The notes under the pieces: model-generated
The model's input: only the letters and a program-made list of their open reading frames with translations
Database searches by the model: none
What the model was told of the DNA's origin: nothing
Translations under genes and position numbers: made by a program
Origin: an uncultured Prevotella sp.
GTDB lineage: Bacteria > Bacteroidota > Bacteroidia > Bacteroidales > Bacteroidaceae
NCBI GenBank assembly: GCA_947164965.1
Contig: CAMUYR010000003.1
Coordinates: forward strand, 157,642 to 221,641
Length of the DNA: 64,000 nucleotides
Direction of reading: 5' to 3'
In this document: in pieces, positions 26,477 to 33,797 of the stretch
Numbering within the stretch: the stretch's first letter is position 1
How the letters are laid out: the number at the start of each line of letters is the position of its first letter

Positions 26477-26911
26477 TTACCACAGATAGTCCTCTTCCCA
26501 ACCATCGTAGCGGATTTCGCCCATCCAGCCTTCTTCTCGGCAGACTTGCTCTATCAGTTGTTGATGCTCGGGTGGGATAGGGCGTTTGCCGTTCCGATAT
26601 TCGTAAAATCGAGTACGACCGAAGAGCTTGATGAGTCGATACTTGATGCTACGAGCCTGATGATAAGGAATTTCATCTAATAAGTGCATCATCCCTATTG
26701 CGTATGTCACCGTTTTGTTTTCCCGGTAATGACAGCAATCACCAACTTTAAATTTGGGATTATAGGGATTGACACATTTGATAATCGTAGCATCAGGATC
26801 ACCATATTGTCCTGCCAGCCAATGCAGACAAGTCTTGTGATGGGGACATTCGTTGATAAGGCAGGGTAGGTATTCACCTGCCTTTTCCTTGAGTTTTTCT
26901 TCTTTTGTCAT
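26477..26911 (-). CDS. Small Cys-rich protein, DUF6078-like
   Basis: A 144-residue protein that most resembles the DUF6078 family of Bacteroidales, with moderate certainty. Seen: clustered cysteines and histidines (CLINECPHHKTCLHWL near 17-32, IKCVNP near 44, GDCCHYRE near 57), which suggest a metal-binding unit, then a basic region (SIKYRLIKLFGRTRFYEYRNGKRP) and a tryptophan-rich end (GWMGEIRYDGWEEDYLW). No signal peptide. It may bind nucleic acid, but that is a guess. The region upstream holds the 22-bp tandem array, so its promoter may overlap those repeats. It does not look like a glycan enzyme and sits in a small island within the polysaccharide locus. Confidence 0.62.
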   Translation of the reverse strand: MTKEEKLKEKAGEYLPCLINECPHHKTCLHWLAGQYGDPDATIIKCVNPYNPKFKVGDCCHYRENKTVTYAIGMMHLLDEIPYHQARSIKYRLIKLFGRTRFYEYRNGKRPIPPEHQQLIEQVCREEGWMGEIRYDGWEEDYLW

Positions 26912-26950
26912 ATTTATTCTAATTTTGTTTTACGATTGTTTCTAAATTCA

Positions 26951-27029
26951 AAACACTTTGTTTTGCGGTTGAAAACACTTTGTTTCTACTAAGGAAACAC
27001 TCTGTTCTGCGGCGCAACACACATTGTTT
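26951..27029. repeat. 22-bp tandem array, four units
   Basis: Units centred on AAACACTTTGTTT begin at 26951, 26973, 26995 and 27017, an exact 22-base step. Copies 1 and 2 of the core are identical; copies 3 and 4 are degenerate (AAACACTCTGTTC and ACACACATTGTTT). The core is itself a near-palindrome with AAACA/TGTTT arms. A weak fifth copy (TTGTTT at 26936-26941) may precede them. The array fills most of the gap in front of the Cys-rich gene. Confidence 0.8.
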
Positions 27030-27050
27030 CTCCCGCTTGAATATCTCGGA

Positions 27051-27881
27051 TTATATGTCAACCTTCGGTAATCCCCGACGCCTCATCATGTTGTCATGGG
27101 CCCGTGTGGTCACTCTAGGAAGTTTGTCGGCAGCAAAATAATAATTAATCCAAGTCAATATGGCTTCAGCAGGCCAGTTGACAATACCTACGCGGCGCGA
27201 CATGTGATCAATCAGAACGTCCTGGATGTACAAACTCAGAACCCTATTCACTTCCTCTTCCCCGACATGATACCGATCCATGTAGGCACGTACGAAATTA
27301 CCATAATATACTTCATGCAGTTTTACATCTGTAAAGATCTTCCAGAGTCCATCGCTGATGCGCTTGATAGCCTCCGGACTAGCTTTGATATGAAACTTGG
27401 GAACATTATTTGCTAAAAGCACATGCATATCGATGCCACCCATGTGCTGACGCTGATTCTCCGATATCTTGTCGCGGTCGTTATCGTTGGCTAGTGCATT
27501 GGCCTTGCAGTAAAACAATTCGTAGGGAATGGCGGGCTCTTTAATCTCCTGATTGGTTGCTGGCACAAAGCGGTCTCTAACCAGTGGCGACATAAAAGCA
27601 TCCATCTGGTGAGTCTCTTTGTTTCGGACGATACGGAAGGCTTCCGACTTTTCAATAAGTGCGGTCAATTCCGAATCTTGTTTGAATCCGAGTGTCTTAC
27701 GGAGTTTATTGAAGTGTTCACTGGTATAAGCCAGCGTCACCTCATCCATGTATTCGATAGCCCCGTCAAAGAGGTACTTGATTTTGCCAATCTCGTTCCA
27801 AGAAAGCTTGTGGGCGCGCCAGTGACGGTTGTAGCTCCGGGCGCTCGTAGCAGCTATTGCGTAATCGTTTTTATGTCTCAT
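27051..27881 (-). CDS. Unrecognised cytoplasmic protein
   Basis: I do not recognise this protein (276 residues from ATG 27881). It is rich in charged residues and helices, without signal peptide or membrane segment. Seen: a basic N-terminus (MRHKNDYAIAATSARSYNRHWRAHKL), a conserved-looking middle block (IPYELFYCKANALANDNDRDKISENQRQHMGG) and a basic C-terminus (RAHDNMMRRRGLPKVDI). A longer start at 27926 is unlikely, since those 15 codons lie in a hairpin and an AT-rich leader. With the small Cys-rich gene downstream it forms a pair framed by hairpins and the 22-bp array, different in style from the glycosyltransferases around it, and may be a late arrival. Confidence 0.6.
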   Translation of the reverse strand: MRHKNDYAIAATSARSYNRHWRAHKLSWNEIGKIKYLFDGAIEYMDEVTLAYTSEHFNKLRKTLGFKQDSELTALIEKSEAFRIVRNKETHQMDAFMSPLVRDRFVPATNQEIKEPAIPYELFYCKANALANDNDRDKISENQRQHMGGIDMHVLLANNVPKFHIKASPEAIKRISDGLWKIFTDVKLHEVYYGNFVRAYMDRYHVGEEEVNRVLSLYIQDVLIDHMSRRVGIVNWPAEAILTWINYYFAADKLPRVTTRAHDNMMRRRGLPKVDI

Positions 27882-27904
27882 CAATATTTTTATTAATTTA
27901 TTCC

Positions 27905-27933
27905 GACGGGATGCCCATAAAGGCATACCCGTC
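27905..27933. promoter_or_regulatory. Hairpin upstream of the unrecognised gene
   Basis: GACGGGATGCC pairs with GGCAT-A-CCCGTC (27922-27933) with one bulged base. On the minus strand it lies in the leader of the gene that starts at 27881 and could be an attenuator or a terminator of the unit upstream; no T run follows directly. Confidence 0.5.
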
Positions 27934-27954
27934 TAAACTTAATATTTTATATAT

Positions 27955-27990
27955 GGCCCTATTTATATGTATAGGGCCAATGCGTATTGG
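27955..27990. repeat. Two further inverted repeats
   Basis: GGCCCTAT at 27955-27962 pairs with ATAGGGCC at 27971-27978 (8 bp, 8-base loop). Overlapping its end, CCAATGCGTATTGG at 27977-27990 is a 5-bp stem around GCGT. Both lie between the unrecognised gene and the esterase gene. Confidence 0.6.
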
Positions 27991-28032
27991 CTTAAAGCAA
28001 AGTTCGGCATTTTCCGACAGCAGTCTGCCAAC

Positions 28033-29244
28033 TTATGGGATACCCATATCAAACTGATAGCACCAATTACCTAAAGAGTCACGTAAATTGCCGCGAGGTC
28101 CATGTTGGTTACCACTCTTCATATAGTCGCCATTGACTGCATAGCGAACTTTACAGGCATTAGGTGATTCAGAGCAAGTAATTCTAACTGTTGAGCCATC
28201 GACGGAAATTGAGCGGGCAATGTTCTTGTTCTCCTTGCTGATAACACTGAAACCATAGTTTTCAGCTCTCTTGACTTGGATTGTATCGAGTACAAGGGAG
28301 TTGTCTGTCGTGTCAAAATTGACGATGACGGTTTCACCTTCAGTCTCCAATGTCGTAGGGATTAGTCCACGATATCGTTTAGAACCTTTAAGAATACCAA
28401 GTACGGATTTTGCAGCTAATGCTCCAATACTCTGCTGCCCAATGGCATCTATATGTATGATTTCATTAACGCAGGTATAAGGGTAGGTGGGACCACTCGC
28501 CCAGAAATTCTCATCTGTTTTTAACAGATTGACAAAGGTTTGAGGTACATATGTTTCTCGACAATCATACGAATTGGCATTGAATTTCTCTGCCCTTGTT
28601 AGAGAGTTTGCTTGATAGCAAATGAAGGGAATTGTATTTTTCTGATGCGTTATGCTGTTGATATCAGCATTCATATCCTCCCTTATCTGTTTGAGCATCT
28701 GATGGTAGTCGGTGTCAGGATAGTCTACAATATCCGATTCTCCCTGCATCCAACAGATGGCTGGAATGATAAACTCCCAACCATTGTCTGTTGCTTCTTC
28801 GTATGCGGTTTGTATATCTTCCATAAATTTTTGATATGGTGGGGTACCCTTGCTTAGGTTAGCAATAGCCGTAGCCCCTTGGCCTCCAGGGAAAATGCAA
28901 ATGAGTGTGTCGCTGCCAGTAGCATTGGCAATCTCTCTCGCCATGTTATATATGGATAGCTCGAATGAGCGTTTTTTATAATCAACTAGTTTCTTAACAT
29001 ATTGTTTAAGCTCATCGTTGTCAAAGAATCCATATTTGTGGTCAAGGTTTTCTGTGACAATACGACCATTTGCATAGTTTGCCAGGGAGTCGAAATCGGT
29101 AATCCGTTCAGCTTCTTCTCCCAATGCAAGGCTTTGCCCATAGACTGGAATACATAGAACGGTTCGATATTGTTGTTGACTTTGAGTACACGACAGTAAA
29201 AATGTCGTGATTATTATTAATAAAAAGTAATTGTTTTTTTTCAT
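28033..29244 (-). CDS. Sialate O-acetylesterase-like lipoprotein
   Basis: A 403-residue carbohydrate esterase of the SGNH/SASA type (PF03629). Seen: a lipoprotein signal peptide with lipobox LLSCTQ (Cys19), the nucleophile block VYGQSLALG (Ser about 38), the CWMQGESD block (about 165) and the late His in IIHIDAIGQQS (about 266). The C-terminal 120 residues form a beta-rich tail. It probably removes acetyl groups from surface sugars in the periplasm or outside the cell. In this locus it could undo O-acetyl marks put on by the acyltransferases. It is the second gene of a pair with the GT2 gene upstream (16-base gap). Confidence 0.85.
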   Translation of the reverse strand: MKKNNYFLLIIITTFLLSCTQSQQQYRTVLCIPVYGQSLALGEEAERITDFDSLANYANGRIVTENLDHKYGFFDNDELKQYVKKLVDYKKRSFELSIYNMAREIANATGSDTLICIFPGGQGATAIANLSKGTPPYQKFMEDIQTAYEEATDNGWEFIIPAICWMQGESDIVDYPDTDYHQMLKQIREDMNADINSITHQKNTIPFICYQANSLTRAEKFNANSYDCRETYVPQTFVNLLKTDENFWASGPTYPYTCVNEIIHIDAIGQQSIGALAAKSVLGILKGSKRYRGLIPTTLETEGETVIVNFDTTDNSLVLDTIQVKRAENYGFSVISKENKNIARSISVDGSTVRITCSESPNACKVRYAVNGDYMKSGNQHGPRGNLRDSLGNWCYQFDMGIP

Positions 29245-29260
29245 ATTCGCATAAATATTT

Positions 29261-30163
29261 TCATTTTAACCAAAACACAAGGGTTGATTTCCATCCGATA
29301 TATTTCAGATATCCAGATTTTAATGCCCGCCAAAATACTGTAGGTTTCTCTTTCAGTGGAATCTCATGTCCTGTATAGAAAACTTTACTAAGTGTGTAGC
29401 GGAGGAATTTATGAATAATGCCTGTTTGGCGGAAACGTAGTAACTCGTCAGCAACGGTGAGGTAGCAGTCTAAGTTGCGTTTAGAGAAATTGGTTGTCAT
29501 TGTAGACGCCTGTCTGATGCGATGCCCGACAAGATTACGTTTCAGACAGAATATGTTATCACTACTTAAAGTAAGTATGGTTGTAAATAGCTCGTCCTCA
29601 TGGATGATACCTTCATAAAACCACAGACCTATACGGTCTATAAATTCTTTTCGGATAAAGAGTAACCATACGACACAGTTGTGTGTCCATGTGTCTAACG
29701 TGAGATTGAGCAGGTATTCACCGTCGTATGCCTTGTCTTCGTCCACAAGATGTGTTCTTTTGGTATTTCTTGAGATGCGGCTGACTCCTTCTTCAGAGAA
29801 TGATTCCCCGTCGAAGAATATGAAGTCAGCCTTGTTCCGATCTGCATAGTCATAGCAGGTCTGCAGAGCATCTGTTTCTGTCAACTTGTCGTCAGAGTCC
29901 ATCATATAGATATATTGCCCAGTGGCATGCTGAAGCGCTAAATTCCTGGCTGCCGACTGTCCACGATTCTCTTGCGTGAATAAGAGTATTCTTGAATCCT
30001 GTAGCTGCCATTTCTTGATGATTTCCTCGCTGTTATCAGTCGATCCGTCGTTGACAGCAATGATTTCTATGTCTTTCATTGTCTGTTGGACAATAGAACA
30101 GAATGTTTCATCCAAATATGGTGCAACATTATAAATGGGCAATATGACGCTGACTTTTACCAT
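29261..30163 (-). CDS. Glycosyltransferase family 2
   Basis: A 300-residue GT2 enzyme. Seen: VSVILPIYNVAPYLDETFCS, EIIAVNDGSTDNSEEIIKKW, SAARNLALQHATGQYIYMMD and the metal site MDSDDKLTE, then the acceptor half with FYEGIIHEDELFTT. All signature residues are intact. It leads a two-gene unit with the esterase and has a strong promoter (TTTG, 19 bases, TAGTTTTG). The gene lies back to back with the ATP-grasp gene at 30298. Confidence 0.9.
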   Translation of the reverse strand: MVKVSVILPIYNVAPYLDETFCSIVQQTMKDIEIIAVNDGSTDNSEEIIKKWQLQDSRILLFTQENRGQSAARNLALQHATGQYIYMMDSDDKLTETDALQTCYDYADRNKADFIFFDGESFSEEGVSRISRNTKRTHLVDEDKAYDGEYLLNLTLDTWTHNCVVWLLFIRKEFIDRIGLWFYEGIIHEDELFTTILTLSSDNIFCLKRNLVGHRIRQASTMTTNFSKRNLDCYLTVADELLRFRQTGIIHKFLRYTLSKVFYTGHEIPLKEKPTVFWRALKSGYLKYIGWKSTLVFWLK

Positions 30164-30181
30164 TCAATTTGTAATTTGCTG

Positions 30182-30212
30182 CAAAACTACAAATTTTATG
30201 GGAAAACTCAAA
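30182..30212 (-). promoter_or_regulatory. Promoter of the GT2/esterase pair
   Basis: Minus strand: TTTG at 30209-30212, 19 bases, TAGTTTTG at 30182-30189. A full match to the Bacteroidetes pattern; leader about 20 bases. Confidence 0.7.
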
Positions 30213-30227
30213 GAAATAATTCTTTTT

Positions 30228-30259
30228 TTTGGTGGAATCAATAATTTGGTATATCTTTG
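30228..30259 (+). promoter_or_regulatory. Promoter of the ATP-grasp gene
   Basis: TTTG at 30228-30231, 20 bases, TATCTTTG at 30252-30259. A full match to the Bacteroidetes pattern; leader about 35 bases. Confidence 0.72.
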
Positions 30260-30297
30260 CAGTATATTACTAATGTCCTACATTTATTTGATTAAAT

Positions 30298-31314
30298 ATG
30301 AGTTTGTCTTATAAAGCAAGGCTGCGTGCCAGATCAATAATACATCCGATACGGTCTTTGAAAGCTCTGTATTTTATCCATTGTGTGGAAAACACAGATA
30401 AGTGGAAAGAACTGATTGATACAAATCCGAAGAAGGCTATAGAAATGAAGTGGAATCGTTTCTATAGGAAGCGCTTTCCATGGAAAAATCCTCGGACGCT
30501 GAACGAGAAGGTAACGTGGATGGAAGTGATGACCGATACGTCAAATTGGACGGAATATACAGATAAGTATGAGGTGCGTAAACATATTGAAGACCTTGGT
30601 TTGAAGGATATCCTCACGGAATGCTATGGCGTTTGGGATCGCGTTGAAGACATCGATTTCGACAAGCTGCCTAACAAGTTTGTTTTGAAATGTACACATG
30701 ACTGCGGTAGTACTGTTATTGTTCGTGACAAGAGCAAAATGGACAAGGAGAAAGTGCTGGGTTTTCTGGGTAAGTGCGTTTCCAAAAGATATGGTTATGA
30801 ATCCTGTGAACCTCACTATACATTGATCAAACCCCGTTTGATGGCAGAAAGCCTGATAGAAATGGATAATACTGATGAGTTTTCTTCTGCGACAACTGTC
30901 GACCATAAAATCAGGTGTATTGATGGCAAGGCGCAATATGATATGGTATGTTATGACCGAAGTCTGGAGAGTGGCAGTGGTGGCAGTAAGACCGTTTACG
31001 ACCTATATGATATTCATACATGGCAACCCATGCGACAGTATTTGGCTGACCCTGGTGTGGAATACAAGGATGTCCCTCGTCCGGAGAATTTGGAGAAGAT
31101 GATTGAGATTGCAGAGCAGATTGCTCAGGGATTTCCCCAAGTGCGAGTTGACCTTTATAATGTGAAAGGAAAGATTTTTTTTGGTGAAATGACTTTCTAT
31201 GCTTTCTCGGGTATGAATAATCATTTCACAATGAAGTTCCAAAAGATGATAGGCGATAGAATTCAACTGCCAGATATCAGTCGTGGGATGAATACTTCTC
31301 TTTTAACATCTTGA
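30298..31314 (+). CDS. TupA-like ATP-grasp protein
   Basis: A 338-residue protein of the TupA-like ATP-grasp family (PF14305), found in many polysaccharide loci. Seen: LNEKVTWMEVMTDTSNWTEYTDKYEVR near the start, NKFVLKCTHDCGSTVIV (about 126-142), the acidic residues of VDHKIRCIDGK and the C-terminal FPQVRVDLYNVKGKIFFGEMTFYAFSG, which matches the ATP-grasp pattern of a late D and E for magnesium. Members are thought to ligate or modify a group on the glycan; the substrate is not known. Its last 38 bases overlap the 3' end of the convergent GT4 gene. Confidence 0.85.
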   Translation: MSLSYKARLRARSIIHPIRSLKALYFIHCVENTDKWKELIDTNPKKAIEMKWNRFYRKRFPWKNPRTLNEKVTWMEVMTDTSNWTEYTDKYEVRKHIEDLGLKDILTECYGVWDRVEDIDFDKLPNKFVLKCTHDCGSTVIVRDKSKMDKEKVLGFLGKCVSKRYGYESCEPHYTLIKPRLMAESLIEMDNTDEFSSATTVDHKIRCIDGKAQYDMVCYDRSLESGSGGSKTVYDLYDIHTWQPMRQYLADPGVEYKDVPRPENLEKMIEIAEQIAQGFPQVRVDLYNVKGKIFFGEMTFYAFSGMNNHFTMKFQKMIGDRIQLPDISRGMNTSLLTS

Positions 31315-32416
31315 AAAGGTTATCCCATTTGGGCATAATCAAAGAATCTCTGTACCTCTGTGAGGATTTAATTCCTGCATTGCCCATTTTTTTACGCAAT
31401 TGTTCATCACTCATCAGTAAGCATAACTTATCTGCGAACTCGTCAATATTTCTATTTGGAATAAGGAAGCCGTCTACTGAATCAGTAATAATATCAGCAG
31501 GACCATATGGACAATCAAATGATACTACAGGTAGTCCGCAACTCATTGCTTCTGGTAAGACTAATCCAAAAGGCTCATAAAGAGATGTTAATACCAAAAT
31601 GGAACTCTTAATATATTCTTTAAAAATATGTTTTGTTGGCTCATGAACAAATATATTCCAATTCGATGTCTCCACAAGTGAATGTAAATAGTCATATTGC
31701 TCACCATAGCCTCCATAGATATGTAACACCCAATCAGGGCGCTTCTTGTTAACATTTTTCCAAATGTCAATAAGAATACCAATATCTTTTTGCCTTGAAA
31801 AGCGTCCAACAAATATGACAGATTTGGAAGTGCAATCACTATAAACACCTTCGTCATTTAAATGAACAATATTGGGAATTACAGATATATGGGGATTTAG
31901 TTTTTTCCAATCATTTGCATCACCATTAGTTAATGCAACAATATGTTGAGCTTTTGTGGCCTGACGCAAATAGTGCTTTTCAACGATAATTTTAATCAGA
32001 CTATCAAGTTCATATTTATACTGTTTACAAGATGAATGAGACTCAACTATCACAGGTATATTACCTTTTATAGAAAGAATAGGACCTATAAGAAATAATC
32101 TAATACAAACAATAACGTCTGGTTTTGTTTGACTAATATATGATTTAAGTCTATTTCGATATAGTCTATTTAGCTTGTATCTAACAAATAGTCTCTTTAA
32201 TCCTTTATAACGATATTCACGATAAGAACGTATGTCTAAATCATGATAATTGACCTTTTTACTTAAAGGGAATGGTATTGGATGACTTCCTTGATTAGAT
32301 GTAATCATATGCACATCATAATGATACGTTTCAGCAAGATAGTTCATCTTCTCAACAAGAATGCGCTCTATCCCCCCCCATACGGCCATAGCGTCACTTA
32401 CATAAAGTATTTTCAT
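31277..32416 (-). CDS. Glycosyltransferase, GT4
   Basis: A 379-residue GT4 enzyme. Seen: ILYVSDAMAVWGGIERILVE at the start, VIVESHSSC, SVIPNIVHLN, VIFVGRFSRQKDIGILIDIW, and the donor site LYEPFGLVLPEAMSCGLP followed by CPYGPADIIT. It is a close relative of the GT4 at 21423. Codon use is more AT-rich than at the left side of the window. Its 3' end overlaps the convergent ATP-grasp gene by 38 bases. Upstream, 193 bases without a gene hold only a weak TAACTTCG box near 32471-32478. Confidence 0.9.
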   Translation of the reverse strand: MKILYVSDAMAVWGGIERILVEKMNYLAETYHYDVHMITSNQGSHPIPFPLSKKVNYHDLDIRSYREYRYKGLKRLFVRYKLNRLYRNRLKSYISQTKPDVIVCIRLFLIGPILSIKGNIPVIVESHSSCKQYKYELDSLIKIIVEKHYLRQATKAQHIVALTNGDANDWKKLNPHISVIPNIVHLNDEGVYSDCTSKSVIFVGRFSRQKDIGILIDIWKNVNKKRPDWVLHIYGGYGEQYDYLHSLVETSNWNIFVHEPTKHIFKEYIKSSILVLTSLYEPFGLVLPEAMSCGLPVVSFDCPYGPADIITDSVDGFLIPNRNIDEFADKLCLLMSDEQLRKKMGNAGIKSSQRYRDSLIMPKWDNLFKMLKEKYSSHD

Positions 32417-32609
32417 AGTTAAAATAGTATTCTTCGTCTTTTATTACATCCCATGATTTAGTTCAGTTTGCGAAGTTACTGTTTTTTCTTTAAATCTCCA
32501 AATTTTTTAGTATTATTTTCATGTTAATGTTTCTCGTCTAGGGAATCTTGAGAAATACAATAATTGAATTTACTAATCAGGAAAAGAATGATAATAGAAT
32601 ACACTTATG

Positions 32610-33797
32610 TTAGAAAAACTTCAAATGCTTCCCTAAAGCTGCGAAAAACTTTTCTGCATAAGGCTCTTTGTCGAAAAGTTTGGCACGCTCTATAGAAGCT
32701 GTAGCCATCTGTCTTCGTTTTTCGGGATGGTTATATAAATCAAGAATAGCGGAGGCAAGGTTGTTAACGATATCTTTTCTTTCAACAATTGTGGCTACTC
32801 CTTCGCAAATTTCTGGAATACCTCCACTTCGTGTGGTGACAAGTGGAAGACCTGCAGCAAGTGCTTCCACTATTGTCAGTCCAAAAGGTTCGTCCCACAT
32901 GGATGGCAATGCAGCAATGTCTGCAAGGTGCAGATAGTCGGGCATGTTTTTGTATGGGACAAATCCTGTAAAGACAATTCTATCTTTGATGATTTTTGCT
33001 TTTTCCTTCAATGACTGTACAAAAGCATCTTCATTTTTAGCGTTGCCATAAAATGTGCCACCGATAATCATTAGCTTATATTTTATCGAATCTTTCAGCA
33101 ATAGCATGGCATCAATCAGTTCTGAGATGCCTTTTTCGTTGTTCACACGTCCGCTATAAGCAATAACAAAGTCATCATCGTTAAATCCCATTTGTTCACG
33201 ACTGATAATTGATGTCTCTTTAGGGAAAAAACAATTTACATCAATGGCATTGTACAAGGTTTGTATCTTGTTACTAGGCTGAATAGTAGAAACCCTTTCC
33301 TTAATATAGTTGGAACATGTCAGAATTTTGCTAAGACTATTAAATATTGTATCATGATATCGGGAATTAGAGTTTAGTAAGTCATTATTTAAATGTAGTA
33401 TGAGATTCTTATGTCCTCTTTGTGACAGCTTATAGGTAAGACCCGCACCATTTTCTATAATAATATAGTCAAAGTCTTTCTTCTTGAGATCTTGATATAC
33501 CTTCTCAAAGTAATATTCTATAAAGTAGTTGTAATACTCATCATGATGGCAATAAGAATAGACTTTTCTTGCAATTCTCGCTCTGAGGCTTGTGACATCA
33601 ATATGAATATAATGGTTGACATCAGAGACAAGCGCAGGATGAGTCTTAACCTTTGGGTCCCAAGGGCTATATATCGTTATATCATGGAGCTTATGAATGT
33701 TATTATACTCCAGATAGAAATCTATCAGATTTTCCACAGCTCCTCCCTGAACAGCTGGGATAGGGAGTATTCCACATGTTAATATCGCAAGTTTCAT
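32610..33797 (-). CDS. Glycosyltransferase, GT4
   Basis: A 395-residue GT4 enzyme. Seen: LAILTCGILPIPAVQGGAVE at the start (glycine-rich acceptor loop), IIENGAGLTY, IQTLYNAIDVNCFFP, VIAYSGRVNNEKGISELIDA, and the donor site MWDEPFGLTIVEALAAGLP with the E-x7-E residues. The start is ATG 33797, whose first base overlaps the stop of the ATPase/nuclease gene (ATGA, 33794-33797), so translation is coupled. A longer frame from 33815 would lie inside that gene and adds no motif. Confidence 0.9.
   Translation of the reverse strand: MKLAILTCGILPIPAVQGGAVENLIDFYLEYNNIHKLHDITIYSPWDPKVKTHPALVSDVNHYIHIDVTSLRARIARKVYSYCHHDEYYNYFIEYYFEKVYQDLKKKDFDYIIIENGAGLTYKLSQRGHKNLILHLNNDLLNSNSRYHDTIFNSLSKILTCSNYIKERVSTIQPSNKIQTLYNAIDVNCFFPKETSIISREQMGFNDDDFVIAYSGRVNNEKGISELIDAMLLLKDSIKYKLMIIGGTFYGNAKNEDAFVQSLKEKAKIIKDRIVFTGFVPYKNMPDYLHLADIAALPSMWDEPFGLTIVEALAAGLPLVTTRSGGIPEICEGVATIVERKDIVNNLASAILDLYNHPEKRRQMATASIERAKLFDKEPYAEKFFAALGKHLKFF

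Noticed and set aside
26951..27029. CRISPR array
   Set aside because: Units are 22 bases apart in all, with no spacers of usual length, and no cas genes are near.
27882..27926. Longer start of the unrecognised gene
   Set aside because: Those codons lie in a hairpin and an AT-rich leader; ATG 27881 has the usual A/T-rich upstream sequence.
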